Notes: generated by a model from the sequence alone, not told the origin. A stretch of 64,000 nt of DNA from Rhizobium album (GCF_003122325.1 NZ_QFBC01000002.1:124001-188000), one strand, 5' to 3'. Shown: positions 1 through 8,767, numbered from the stretch's first letter. Translations and numbers: made by a program.

Positions 1-925
1 TCCGGCCGGTCACCAGCGCCTGCGGCCGGTGGCGGCCGGGGCCGAGCGCCTGCAGCGCCATGTCGAACTCCGCCATGGTGAAGAACACGGCGAAGATCAC
101 CTGTATTTCCTTGGAAATCGCCGCGAACGGGTCCCACTCGTCGCCGCCGACGCAGAGGCCGACGGCGACCACCGTGCCGTGCACGCGCACCAGCCGGCAG
201 GCCGCATCGATCAGCCCGCGCTTGCCGACGCATTCGAAGACGATATCGGGCGCCCCACCGGTCAAGGCGCGGAATTCCTCCGCCAGCCCCTCTCCCGAAA
301 GCGCGAAGCCGGTGGCGCCGATCTCGACGGCACGCTCGGCCTGATGGCGGTTGAGATCGGCGACGACGACATGCGCTGCCCCCAGCCGCCGCGCCCAGAA
401 GGCGACGAGCAGGCCGATCGGTCCGGCGCCGAGGATCAGCACGCGGTCACCGGGTTTCAGTCCCGAACGCATCACCGCATGCAGGCCGACGGCGACCGGC
501 TCGGCAAGCGCGCCCTCCTCCGTCGGCAGGTCGTCCGGCAGCCGCCGGCACTGGCGGGCGGCGACGGTGACGAATTCGGCGTAACCGCCGCCGATCAGCC
601 GCATGTCGTCGCACCAGGCCGGCTCGCCGCGGCGGCAGCTGTCGCACCGGCCGCAGCCGCGCATCGGCGCCACCGCCACGCGGTCGCCGGCCTTGATGCC
701 GGTCACGTCGGCGCCGCAGGCCGCCACCTCGCCGGCGACCTCGTGGCCGAGGATGCCGCCTTTCGCCAGCCCGAAGGTGGCCGGGTCCTCGGTCATGTGC
801 AGGTCGGAGCCGCAGATGCCGCAGGCGGCGACACGCAGCAGCACCTCGTCGGAATCCGGCCGCGGTGCCTCGGCGGCATCGATGACCAGCGGCCGGCCGA
901 CCGCCTCGAACAGGGCCGCCCTCAT
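1..925 (-). CDS. Zinc-dependent alcohol dehydrogenase (MDR family), C-terminus beyond window
   Basis: Predicted cytosolic NAD(P)-dependent medium-chain dehydrogenase acting on an unidentified alcohol or polyol. About 308 residues are visible before the left edge cuts the gene. The GICGSD motif gives the catalytic zinc cysteine (Cys38) and GHE follows at 60-62. A four-cysteine structural zinc lobe lies at Cys91, 94, 97 and 105, and the Rossmann motif GAGPIG comes later. The start ATG overlaps the stop of the upstream permease gene as ATGA, so it is the last visible gene of the transport operon. Its presence, with the SDR at the head of the operon, suggests oxidation of the imported compound. 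The substrate cannot be read from sequence. Confidence 0.85.
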   Translation of the reverse strand, partial: MRAALFEAVGRPLVIDAAEAPRPDSDEVLLRVAACGICGSDLHMTEDPATFGLAKGGILGHEVAGEVAACGADVTGIKAGDRVAVAPMRGCGRCDSCRRGEPAWCDDMRLIGGGYAEFVTVAARQCRRLPDDLPTEEGALAEPVAVGLHAVMRSGLKPGDRVLILGAGPIGLLVAFWARRLGAAHVVVADLNRHQAERAVEIGATGFALSGEGLAEEFRALTGGAPDIVFECVGKRGLIDAACRLVRVHGTVVAVGLCVGGDEWDPFAAISKEIQVIFAVFFTMAEFDMALQALGPGRHRPQALVTGR

Positions 926-1959
926 GGCTTGTCCTCTAGCAGGATGCGCCGCGTCGGGAACCAGGAGGCGTTGGTGACCTTCTGGATCAGCCCCCAGAGG
1001 CCGCCGCGGGCAAACAGCGCCATGACGAGGGTGAGCAGGCCGAGCACGACGAGATAGGTGGCGCCGTACTGGGCAAACCAGCGGTCGGCGACGAAATAGA
1101 CCAGAGCGCCGATCAGCACCCCTTCCAGCGACCCGAGCCCGCCGACCATGACGATGAAGATCGACACGTTGGCCCAGGTCGGGCTGTAGGCGGCGGGCGG
1201 CGTGATGCGCAGCTGCGCCATGAAGTAGATGGCGCCGGCAAGGCCGGTGCCGACCGCCGCCGCCACCCAGATCAGGAACTTCAGCAGGCCGACATTGACG
1301 CCCTGGCTGGCTGCTGCGACCGGATTGTCGCGGATGGCGACGAGCGCCAGGCCGTAGCGCGAGCGCAAGAGCAGGTAGCTGCCGCCGACGGCGACGAGCA
1401 GCATCAGCGCCGAAAGCAGCGAGATGCCGACCGCGCGCTCCATCGGCGAATAGCTCGACATGACGCGCAGGCTCATGCCGGCGCCGGCATTGACATAGCC
1501 GAAGACCGAGGTGGCAAGCCGCAGTACTTCCGCCACCACCCAGGTGCCGATGGCGAAATAGGGGCCGTCGAGGCGATGCAGCAGGCCGTAGGTGATCGCC
1601 GCCACCACTGCGGGCACGATGACCGACAACGGCACGGCGAGGAAGGGATTGAGCCCCCAGAGCTGCGCCATGACGAACATCGCATAGGCGGCGACACCGA
1701 CGAAGGCTTGCTGGCCGACGGAGACCAGCCCGCCATAACCGGCCAGCAGGTTCCACATCTGCGCGACCGTGACGTAGCAGCACAGTTCGACGACGTCGCG
1801 GATCAGGCCCTGGCTCGCCCAGAGCGGCATGGAGGCGACGGCGACGAGCAGCGCGATGCTGACGGCGAAGGCGATCAGGCTCGAGCGGGTCTGGCGCACC
1901 ACGCGCACGGTTGGCTGTTGCATGGTTTCATCAGAAGAAGCGGCAAACGCTTGGGTCAT
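922..1959 (-). CDS. Branched-chain amino acid-type ABC transporter permease (LivM-like)
   Basis: Inner-membrane permease of a HAAT-family importer, 345 residues with about 9-10 hydrophobic segments. The GPYFAIGTW stretch and the EAA-like loop (ALVAIRDNPVAAASQGVN) are typical of LivM. The start at 1959 is chosen because it lies 4 bases after the LivH stop; an in-frame ATG at 1923 is possible. The open frame extends further upstream, but that part overlaps livH and reads as its shadow. It pairs with the LivH-like permease just upstream and with the LivF/LivG ATPases. The cargo need not be an amino acid, since this family also carries aromatic acids, urea and other small molecules. Confidence 0.9.
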   Translation of the reverse strand: MTQAFAASSDETMQQPTVRVVRQTRSSLIAFAVSIALLVAVASMPLWASQGLIRDVVELCCYVTVAQMWNLLAGYGGLVSVGQQAFVGVAAYAMFVMAQLWGLNPFLAVPLSVIVPAVVAAITYGLLHRLDGPYFAIGTWVVAEVLRLATSVFGYVNAGAGMSLRVMSSYSPMERAVGISLLSALMLLVAVGGSYLLLRSRYGLALVAIRDNPVAAASQGVNVGLLKFLIWVAAAVGTGLAGAIYFMAQLRITPPAAYSPTWANVSIFIVMVGGLGSLEGVLIGALVYFVADRWFAQYGATYLVVLGLLTLVMALFARGGLWGLIQKVTNASWFPTRRILLEDKP

Positions 1960-1963
1960 GGCT

Positions 1964-2821
1964 TCAACCCTTTCCCAGAAGGCCCTGCGGACGCAGGGCG
2001 AGGATGGCCAGAAAGACGAGGTGGCCGGCGAGGATGCCGAAGCCGGGGTCGATGCGGAAACCGATCGACTGGCTGATGCCGAGCGCCATGGCGCCGAGGA
2101 AAGCACCCCAGATCGAGCCCATGCCGCCGATGATCACCGCCTCGAAAGCGTAGATCAGCTGGAAAGCACCGTCGGCCGGCGCCACCGTCGAGCGCAGCGA
2201 CTGGAAGACGGCGGCAAAGCCGAGGATGGCGACCGCAATCGCCGTCGCGCCGGTATAGACCGTCTTCGGATTGACGCCGGTCAGGGCCGCGGCCTCGACA
2301 TCGGCGGAGGCGGCACGCAGCGCCCGGCCGAAACGGGTCGAGCGCAACACGACGTCGAGCCCGCCGGTCAAAACCGTCGCCGTCAGCAGCACGATCACCG
2401 GCAGGACGCCGACGAAGAGCGGCCCGAGCTGGAAGGAAGCATGCACGATGGCACCGCCCTCCAGCGAGCGGGTATCGGCCGACCAGATCTGCAGCATGGC
2501 GTTCTGCAGTGCGATCGACAGGCCGAATGTGGCGATCAGCGACGGCAACGGATCGGCGCCGACGACGCGGTTGAGGATCAGCCGCTGCAGGATGACGCCG
2601 ATGACGGCGCCGAGCACCACGAGCACGACCAGCACCGACCACGGCCCCATCGAAAAGGTGCTCGCCAGGCTGATGCCGATCAGCGCCAGCAGGATGACCA
2701 GGTCGCCATGGGTGATGTTGACGAGGCGCATGACGCCGAACATCAGCGCCATGCCGAGCGCGTATTGGGCGTAGAGACCGCCGAGCAGAATGCCCTGGAT
2801 CAAACCGTCAAGCCACTGCAT
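1964..2821 (-). CDS. Branched-chain amino acid-type ABC transporter permease (LivH-like)
   Basis: Second inner-membrane permease of the importer, 285 residues. The N-terminus LIQGILLGGLYAQYALG and the following LMFGVMRLVNITHGDL are hallmark LivH sequences, and GGMGSIWGAFLGA marks the C-terminal membrane region. The start at 2821 lies inside the last codons of livF (14-base overlap), as is usual for translationally coupled liv genes. It would form the translocation pore as a heterodimer with the LivM-like protein. Confidence 0.9.
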   Translation of the reverse strand: MQWLDGLIQGILLGGLYAQYALGMALMFGVMRLVNITHGDLVILLALIGISLASTFSMGPWSVLVVLVVLGAVIGVILQRLILNRVVGADPLPSLIATFGLSIALQNAMLQIWSADTRSLEGGAIVHASFQLGPLFVGVLPVIVLLTATVLTGGLDVVLRSTRFGRALRAASADVEAAALTGVNPKTVYTGATAIAVAILGFAAVFQSLRSTVAPADGAFQLIYAFEAVIIGGMGSIWGAFLGAMALGISQSIGFRIDPGFGILAGHLVFLAILALRPQGLLGKG

Positions 2822-3536
2822 GGGCGCCTCCGAAATAAGCTTCGCCGATCGCCTCGCGCGAAATCTCGGCCGAGCGGCCGGTGAGGCTGACGCGGCCTTC
2901 GAGCATGCAATACAGCCGGTTGGAGGTGGCACGGGCGAGCCCGATATCCTGCTCCACCAGCACGATGGCCGTGCCGGCCTCGCTGATCGACGGCAACGAT
3001 TGATAGATTTCCTTCACCACCTTCGGCGCAAGGCCGAGGCTGATTTCGTCGCAGAGCAGCACGCGCGGCTGGCTGAGCAGCGCCCGGCCGATCGCCACCA
3101 TCTGCTGCTGGCCGCCGGACAGGGACTGCACCGGCACGGCCTGTTTTTCCTTCAGCATCGGGAACAGTCCGTAGAGACGCTCCAGCGTCCAGCCGTTGGC
3201 GGCAGGACGGCCGGCATGGTCGATGGCGACGCGCAGGTTGTCGATCACCGACATGCCGACGAACAGGCGCCGGCCTTCCGGCACGATCGCCACGCCTTCG
3301 GCGACGATGCGGTGCGGCTTGGTTCCGCCGACCGGGCGACCGTCGAGCTTCACCATGTCCGGAGCGACGCGCAAAAGACCCATGATCGACTTCAGCAGCG
3401 TCGACTTGCCGGCGCCGTTGGCGCCGATCAGCGCGACGATCTCGCCGGCGGCAATCTCGAAATCGATGCCGTAAAGTGCCTGGAAATCGCCGTAGCGGGC
3501 AACCAGGCCATGTGTGGAAAGCAGCGGAGCGCTCAT
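2808..3536 (-). CDS. ABC transporter ATP-binding protein (LivF-like)
   Basis: Cytosolic ATPase that powers the importer, 242 residues. Walker A is GANGAGKST near residue 37, the ABC signature is LSGGQQQM, and Walker B runs through LLCDEISLGLAP. The phrase IVPEGRRLF is typical of LivF. Its ATG overlaps the livG stop as ATGA and its own end overlaps livH, so the four transporter genes are tightly coupled. Confidence 0.9.
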   Translation of the reverse strand: MSAPLLSTHGLVARYGDFQALYGIDFEIAAGEIVALIGANGAGKSTLLKSIMGLLRVAPDMVKLDGRPVGGTKPHRIVAEGVAIVPEGRRLFVGMSVIDNLRVAIDHAGRPAANGWTLERLYGLFPMLKEKQAVPVQSLSGGQQQMVAIGRALLSQPRVLLCDEISLGLAPKVVKEIYQSLPSISEAGTAIVLVEQDIGLARATSNRLYCMLEGRVSLTGRSAEISREAIGEAYFGGAHAVA

Positions 3537-4261
3537 GCCTCGACCCCCATATAGACCCTTCGTACCTCCGGGCTCTTGATGACGTCCGACGGCACGCCCT
3601 CGGCGATCTTCTCGCCGAAGTTCAGCACCATCATGCGGTCGGCGACGGCGAGCAGCGCATGCAGCACGTGCTCGATCCAGACGATGGTGACGCCGCTGTC
3701 GCGGATGCGACGGATGAGCGTGACCAGCGCCTTGCCTTCCTCGTCGGTAAGCCCGCCGGCGATTTCGTCGAGCAGCAAAAGTTTTGGCGAGGAGGCGAGC
3801 GCACGCGCCAGTTCCAGCCGCTTGCGGTCGAGCAGCGTCAGCGACGCCGCCGAGCGGTTCGCCTTGTCGGAAAGCTCGCAGGCGCGAAGAATTCCGGCAC
3901 AGCGCGCGTAACTGTCGGCCTGTTTCTCGTTGCTGCCGAAGAAGGCGGCGACGAGCAGGTTCTCGAAGGTCGTCATGCCGACATAAGGGCGCGGGATCTG
4001 GTAGGTCCGGCCGATGCCGATCTTGCAGCGGCGATGCGGCGGCTGGCCGACGAGTTGCTGCCCGTCGAACATCAACGTACCGCCGTCGACGCGCGTATCG
4101 CCGCTGATCAGGTTGAAGAGTGTGGTCTTGCCGGCGCCGTTCGGCCCGACAATGCCTAAAACCTCGCCGGCGCCGACCGAAAAGCTCACCTCGTGCAGGA
4201 CTTTTAATGCCCCGAACGATTTGCTGAGGTCGCGCGCTTCAAGTAGTATGCCGTTTGTCAT
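3533..4261 (-). CDS. ABC transporter ATP-binding protein (LivG-like)
   Basis: Partner ATPase of the LivF-like protein, 242 residues. Walker A is GPNGAGKTT, the Q-loop region reads GRTYQIPRPY, and Walker B is LLLDEIAGGLT followed by the H-loop in VWIEHVLHALL. The signature motif is weak (AASLTLLDRKRLELA instead of LSGGQ), as is often seen in LivG. The start at 4261 is preferred over an upstream in-frame codon at 4279 because GGAGGAGC precedes the ATG directly. Confidence 0.88.
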   Translation of the reverse strand: MTNGILLEARDLSKSFGALKVLHEVSFSVGAGEVLGIVGPNGAGKTTLFNLISGDTRVDGGTLMFDGQQLVGQPPHRRCKIGIGRTYQIPRPYVGMTTFENLLVAAFFGSNEKQADSYARCAGILRACELSDKANRSAASLTLLDRKRLELARALASSPKLLLLDEIAGGLTDEEGKALVTLIRRIRDSGVTIVWIEHVLHALLAVADRMMVLNFGEKIAEGVPSDVIKSPEVRRVYMGVEA

Positions 4262-4332
4262 GCTCCTCCACCCCGGCACTGTGGCCGGTGGCGCGGTCGT
4301 GCCGCGACTTTTTCGTCATTCGCCTACCGTCC

Positions 4333-4361
4333 GCCCCAGCCCGATCGCGTCGGGCCGGGGC
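4333..4361. other. Stem-loop between binding-protein gene and livG
   Basis: GCCCC and GCCCGA pair with TCGGGC and GGGGC around a TCGCG loop, giving an 11-bp stem with one mismatch. No T-run follows on either strand, so it is probably not a simple terminator. Its place between the binding-protein gene and the membrane/ATPase genes fits an mRNA-stabilising or partial-attenuation element that keeps the binding protein in excess. The function is inferred. Confidence 0.5.
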
Positions 4362-4390
4362 GTGTCGTTTCTGCCTTCAAGCGAGGTCGG

Positions 4391-5689
4391 TCAGGCCGAC
4401 CAGGGCAACGGGACGATCTTGCGTTCCGGTTCGAACAGCTTGTTGACGGTGTTGTCGACGATCTTCAGGTCGTAGGGCCACTTCTCGCCCTTGACCCATT
4501 GGCCGCCGAAGATCGGCGTGGTCGCGACGTTGGCATGCGGACCCTTGGCGAAATTGACCGGGCCGATCAGCGTCTGGATGTCGGTGGCGACAATCGCCTC
4601 CAGGTTGGCGGCGCGGTCGAGCGGGTTGGCGGAGCGCTTGAGCACGTCGATCGCCACTTCGAGAAGCGCATGGCTGTAGCCCAGCGGCTGCGTCCACTGC
4701 TTCTTCTTCTCGGTTTCCCACTGGTCGGCGAGATCGCGGCTGACCTGGCCGGTCAGCGTCGACTTGAACGGGAAGGCCGGCGTCCACCAGACCTCGGAGG
4801 ACATGCCGTCGCCGAGCGACCCCATGGCTTCGACACCCGAGGCGAAGAGCAGCGCTGCCGCAACCGTGATCGCCTTCGGCTTGTAGCCCTGCTGGGCGCA
4901 CTGGTTGACGAAGGTCTTCAGGTCGGCCGGATAGGCGATGCCGCCGATGATGTCGCAGTTGGCTTCCTTGAAGGCGGTGATCTGCGCCGAGAAATCGTTG
5001 GTGCGCGGCTGGAAGAAGCCCGGAACGACGATCTCGAAACCGGCCTTCTTGGTCGGCGCCGGCAGGCCGTAGTCCATGTTGCCCCAGGTCTCGCCATCGG
5101 CATTCTGCGGGAAAAGCATGCCGACCTTGCGGTTGCTTTCCAGCGTGTTCCACAGGCCGACATAGGTGTTCAGCGCCTCGTCGAGGCCCCAGAAGAAATG
5201 GTAGGTCCACTTGAACGGCGCATCCTTGCCGCCGCGCGGGAAGATGACCGCCTGCCACGGCGCGCCGGTCGAGATGCAGGGGCACTCGTTGAGTTCCGCC
5301 TGGTCGGAGGCGGGGCTGACCGTATCGGTGGTCGATGCCGGCAGCAGCAGGTGCACATTCTCGTTGAGAATGAGGTCGCCGGCCACTTCGGCCGACTTGT
5401 TCGGATCGGACTGGCTGTCGCGGACCAGGAACTCGACGTCGTAATGTCCGGCTGCCGTTTCCAGGCCGCCCTTCAGCTGTTCCCTGACCTTTTCGAGCGC
5501 CCAGCCATCGGTCTCGCCGAAAAGAGCCAGCGGCCCGGTCGCCGGCGTGACGACGCCGATCTTGATCGTGCCGGCCGATTGTGCCCGGGCAATCATCGGC
5601 GCGCCGAGCGTCGAGGCGGCAAGCCCGGCACCCAATCCCTTCAGCACCGTACGGCGCGAAGGCGTCCACAGACTGTTCTTCAATTCCAT
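4391..5689 (-). CDS. ABC transporter substrate-binding protein, Tat-type signal peptide
   Basis: Periplasmic binding protein of the liv-type importer (Peripla_BP_6 family), 432 residues. The N-terminus carries a twin-arginine signal, SRRTVLKGLGAG, with a cleavage-like ARAQSAG, so export is probably through Tat. The mature part starts with IKIGVVTPATGPLALFGE, typical of the family. The start at 5689 has GGGAGGAAACATC in front of the ATG and leaves the Tat motif near residues 10-17. The ligand is unknown; alcohol-processing enzymes in the same operon argue against an ordinary branched-chain amino acid. Confidence 0.88.
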   Translation of the reverse strand: MELKNSLWTPSRRTVLKGLGAGLAASTLGAPMIARAQSAGTIKIGVVTPATGPLALFGETDGWALEKVREQLKGGLETAAGHYDVEFLVRDSQSDPNKSAEVAGDLILNENVHLLLPASTTDTVSPASDQAELNECPCISTGAPWQAVIFPRGGKDAPFKWTYHFFWGLDEALNTYVGLWNTLESNRKVGMLFPQNADGETWGNMDYGLPAPTKKAGFEIVVPGFFQPRTNDFSAQITAFKEANCDIIGGIAYPADLKTFVNQCAQQGYKPKAITVAAALLFASGVEAMGSLGDGMSSEVWWTPAFPFKSTLTGQVSRDLADQWETEKKKQWTQPLGYSHALLEVAIDVLKRSANPLDRAANLEAIVATDIQTLIGPVNFAKGPHANVATTPIFGGQWVKGEKWPYDLKIVDNTVNKLFEPERKIVPLPWSA

Positions 5690-5757
5690 GATGTTTCCTC
5701 CCTCTAGAGTTCGATCGCCGGCTGCCGGTTCCTCCAACCGCAACCGACGCCATTCCT

Positions 5758-6576
5758 TCACTTGATGCGGTGCATCGCCCCGCCGTCGATGACGATCTGG
5801 CTTCCCGTCACGTAGGACGAGCAGGGCGAGGCGAGATAAAGCGCCAGCCCCTTGATGTCTTCCGGATCACCGATCCGCCCGATCAGCGACTGCTGTTCGA
5901 AGGCGAGCCGATCCGCCGGGATCCTCAGCCGGCCGCCGGCGATGTTGGTCATGAACGGGCCGGGCGAGATGCAGTTGATGAGAATGCCGGACTGCCCCAG
6001 TTCCATCGCCATCTGGCGCACGAAATGATCGACGCCGGCCTTGGCAGGCATGTAGGGCGTGCCGACGATCGCCTCGTTGATCTGGGCGGCGATGGACGAG
6101 GTGACGATGATACGGCCGCCTCCCGTCGCCTTCATGTGGCGGGCAGAATGCTTGACGGTGGTGTAAACCGAGGACAGGTTGACCTCGATCACCCGGTCCC
6201 AATGATGATCGTCGAGGACGTCGATGGCGCCTGCCTCGATGCGCTCGCCGGTGGTCGACAGGAAACCCGGCCCGGCATCGATGCCGGCATTGGCGAACAC
6301 CACGTCGATCTTCCCATGGCGCTCGGCCACGGCGTCGAAGGCGGCTGCCATGGCGGGACGATCCGAGACATCGACCAGCTGGCCCCACACGTCCCCTCCA
6401 CGTCCGGCGATTTCCGCCGCAACCGCATCGAGATTGCCCGCATCCATGTCGAAGATGCAGACACGCGCGCCGTTGTCCGCCATCACTTCCGTGTAGGCCC
6501 GTCCTATGCCGCTCGCGCCACCGGTCACAATGACCGACTTTCCGCGCACGTCGAACATATCCTGTAAGCTTGCCAT
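5758..6576 (-). CDS. SDR family NAD(P)-dependent oxidoreductase
   Basis: Cytosolic short-chain dehydrogenase, 272 residues. The cofactor motif TGGASGIG lies near residue 18, FANAG follows, and the catalytic set is a serine in VTSSIAAQ with Tyr-x-x-x-Lys in YMPAKAG. An acidic residue after beta-2 (IFDMD) suggests NAD preference. The start at 6576 has GGAGGAAAA directly upstream. It is the first gene of the transport operon and diverges from the XylR_N/V4R regulator, so it is probably part of the regulated catabolic unit together with the zinc dehydrogenase at its end. Confidence 0.88.
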   Translation of the reverse strand: MASLQDMFDVRGKSVIVTGGASGIGRAYTEVMADNGARVCIFDMDAGNLDAVAAEIAGRGGDVWGQLVDVSDRPAMAAAFDAVAERHGKIDVVFANAGIDAGPGFLSTTGERIEAGAIDVLDDHHWDRVIEVNLSSVYTTVKHSARHMKATGGGRIIVTSSIAAQINEAIVGTPYMPAKAGVDHFVRQMAMELGQSGILINCISPGPFMTNIAGGRLRIPADRLAFEQQSLIGRIGDPEDIKGLALYLASPCSSYVTGSQIVIDGGAMHRIK

Positions 6577-6892
6577 TTTTCCTCCTGCACCGCCCCGGGG
6601 CGGCATGCGCGGGCCTTGGCCCGTACCCCTCCGTTCTGCCTCGCCCTCCCGGCGCTGCAGAGTTGGTTCATTAAGAGGAGAAATGCCGACTGGCTGTCAA
6701 ACGCCTCCAACTGGCATTTCGCAAATTTTTGACGACAGGGACCAACCATTTGAAATCAAACATTATTTTTTCTTCTTTTGTACAGATTGTCGCACTTGCC
6801 AGCGGATCGACATGCTGAAATGATAAAATCGCTTCATGAAATAATGAAATTGCCATGATCCGGGCGAAGCGGTCCGCAGGGAAGGGAAACAG
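6577..6892. promoter_or_regulatory. Divergent promoter region between SDR operon and regulator
   Basis: These 316 bases are AT-rich compared with the flanks and hold no convincing gene. They must contain the promoters of both the minus-strand operon and the plus-strand regulator. I could not find a properly spaced -24/-12 (sigma-54) promoter. The best internal structure is the pair of direct repeats at 6816-6850, listed separately. Confidence 0.5.
6816..6850. promoter_or_regulatory. Candidate activator binding site: two 14-bp direct repeats
   Basis: TGAAATGATAAAAT at 6816-6829 and TGAAATAATGAAAT at 6837-6850 agree at 12 of 14 positions and start 21 bp apart, two helical turns. They lie 43 bases upstream of the regulator gene start. 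Such phased repeats suit a dimeric regulator, most simply the adjacent XylR_N/V4R protein. This is inference from position and spacing. Confidence 0.4.
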
Positions 6893-8512
6893 ATGCAAAC
6901 ATTGTCAGAGCCGTCAAAAATGCTCGACCGCGGCGGCGATCCGACCGTGCGCCAGCTTCTCTCCAACCTGGTCTTCAACCCGAACGACGGAACGATCCGG
7001 CTGAACGGCGCGCGCATAGTCATGCAACGGGCTTCCGCGCTTTCGGACCTGCGGCGAGAGCTCATACGCCTCCTTGGAGAAAAGGAGGCCCGGGTCTTTC
7101 TTCTGCGGCTGGGCTTCATGGCGGGCCGCGCGGATGCACGCTTCGTGCGCACCGGCTGGCCGAATCTCGACACCGGCGACGCCTTTACCGCCGGCACGCG
7201 GCTGCACACGTTCAGCGGCGTGGTGCGGGTGGAAACGGTCTTCAACACCTATGATTTCCGCAGGAAACGTTTCTCCGCCGAGTTCCTCTGGCACGATAGC
7301 GTCGAGGCCGCCGAGGTCAGCAGGACCCAGCTTGCCGCCGAGCCGGTCTGCTGGACCCAGCTCGGTTATGCCTCGGGTTATGCCAGCGAATTCTTCGATA
7401 CGCTGATCGTCTACAAGGAGGTCGAGTGCGCCGCGCAGGGGCACAATCATTGCCGCGTCGTCGGCAAGCCGGCCGACGGCTGGGGTGCCGACGATCCGGA
7501 GGCGATCCTCTTCCGGGAACGCATCGATGTCGCCGAGGATATTCGCCCGGCCCAACCGCTGCGTGGAGCGGGAACGGCACGCGCCGCCGAGGCATCGCTC
7601 TCCGACATGGAGAGCCTCGTGCTGATGCCGGTGCGCAAGAAGCTGGAGCGGCTGGCGACCATGACACTGCCCGTCCTCATTACCGGCGCGCCGGGCACGG
7701 GGCGAGGCAGTGCCGCACGCTATCTCCACCGCCTGTCGGGATTTCCCGCCAGCGACACGCGCCGGATCGTCGGCATGCAGGTCGACCTGGCCTTGTGCGC
7801 CGCCATCTCGCGCCCGGAAAAACACGCACGCCGCACGTCCTCGCGCGAAATCATCCTGATCGACGCCGTCGAAACCATCCCTGCCGAGATCCAGCCGCAT
7901 TTCGCCCAGGCAATAGAGGAAGGCATTGCCCTGGGCGGGCCGCGCATTGTCGCCGTCACCGACGAGCGGTGCGTGGCAGAGGCGCCGGGGCCGCTCCGGG
8001 AACTGCTATCCGTCCTCTCCCCCCTGACCGCCCGCCTGCCGACGCTGGCCGAACGGGAAGGCGAACGGGCAGCGCTGGCGCGCTCGATGCTGCCGGCACT
8101 TGCGGCACGCATGGGCCTGGAACCGGCCTGCTTCGAGGCCGAGGCGGAGGAATTGATCGAGGCGGAATGCTGGCCTGGCAATTTGCGCCAGATGCGCCAC
8201 GTCCTCATCGCCGCACTCGACGCACGGACGGATGACGAGGCGATTTCCGCCGCCGAGATCGAAACCCAGCTGGCGCGATTCGCCACGGTTTCCGCCAACG
8301 GCGGAAACCCGCGCGGGGATTCTCCTCCCGCCCCCGACAGGCTGCTGGAGTCGGAAGGTTTTTCCCTCGGCACTTTCGAGCATAGCCTCTACGAGGCGGC
8401 CATCGACCGCGCGCAGGGAAACCTCTCCGCCGCCGCGCGGATGCTCGGCCTGACGCGGGCCCAGCTTGCCTACCGCTTGGAAAATGCCCCGCCACGCAAG
8501 ACGGGCGATTGA
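6893..8512 (+). CDS. XylR_N/V4R-domain transcriptional regulator with degenerate AAA+ domain
   Basis: Predicted DNA-binding, ligand-sensing regulator, 539 residues, preceded by GGAAGGGAAACAG. Residues about 20-120 match the XylR_N sensor. Residues 120-190 match V4R, with the Cys-bearing ECAAQGHNHC at 178-187. A AAA+ region covers about 240-470 and a Fis-type HTH about 497-530. The AAA+ part is degraded: Walker A is GAPGTGRG (265-272) with Arg for the usual Lys, the GAFTGA loop is absent and the whole domain is short. WPGNLRQ (427-433) keeps the family signature. It probably does not drive sigma-54 promoters in the usual way and may work with sigma-70. Divergent from the SDR/liv operon, which it probably controls. 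Confidence 0.82.
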   Translation: MQTLSEPSKMLDRGGDPTVRQLLSNLVFNPNDGTIRLNGARIVMQRASALSDLRRELIRLLGEKEARVFLLRLGFMAGRADARFVRTGWPNLDTGDAFTAGTRLHTFSGVVRVETVFNTYDFRRKRFSAEFLWHDSVEAAEVSRTQLAAEPVCWTQLGYASGYASEFFDTLIVYKEVECAAQGHNHCRVVGKPADGWGADDPEAILFRERIDVAEDIRPAQPLRGAGTARAAEASLSDMESLVLMPVRKKLERLATMTLPVLITGAPGTGRGSAARYLHRLSGFPASDTRRIVGMQVDLALCAAISRPEKHARRTSSREIILIDAVETIPAEIQPHFAQAIEEGIALGGPRIVAVTDERCVAEAPGPLRELLSVLSPLTARLPTLAEREGERAALARSMLPALAARMGLEPACFEAEAEELIEAECWPGNLRQMRHVLIAALDARTDDEAISAAEIETQLARFATVSANGGNPRGDSPPAPDRLLESEGFSLGTFEHSLYEAAIDRAQGNLSAAARMLGLTRAQLAYRLENAPPRKTGD

Positions 8513-8642
8513 AAAATCAGGCGCGCACGATCGTAAGATGCGTGGTTTTCCGCACTCGACCGCCCTTTCGGCGGGTGGAAACGAGGTCATCCACAAGCTG
8601 CGAAAAAATCTGCGGAATCCGCATTTTTTCCGTTTGCCCCGC

Positions 8643-8671
8643 TTGCGGCCCGGCCCGGTCCTGACTATAAG
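8643..8671 (+). promoter_or_regulatory. Probable sigma-70 promoter of tRNA-Glu
   Basis: TTGCGG (8643-8648) and TATAAG (8666-8671) are separated by 17 bp, and the tRNA begins 14 bases after the -10 box. Confidence 0.55.
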
Positions 8672-8684
8672 GGCGCCACAGCAC

Positions 8685-8759
8685 GCGCCCTTCGTCTATC
8701 GGTTAGGACGTCAGATTTTCATTCTGAAAAGAGGGGTTCGACTCCCCTAGGGCGTGCCA
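8685..8759 (+). tRNA. tRNA-Glu (anticodon TTC)
   Basis: A 75-base cloverleaf with CCA encoded. The acceptor arm pairs GCGCCCT with AGGGCGT (one G-U pair). The anticodon stem TCAGA/TCTGA encloses the loop TTTTCAT, giving TTC. The T-arm is GGGGTTCGACTCCCC. Its 3' end is the left boundary of the tRNA-flanked island. Confidence 0.95.
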
Positions 8760-8767
8760 CTTCGATT

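Noticed and set aside
6700-6740. Possible sigma-54 promoter (TGGCATTTCGC)
   Set aside because: The distance between the GG and GC elements is about four bases too short for a -24/-12 promoter.
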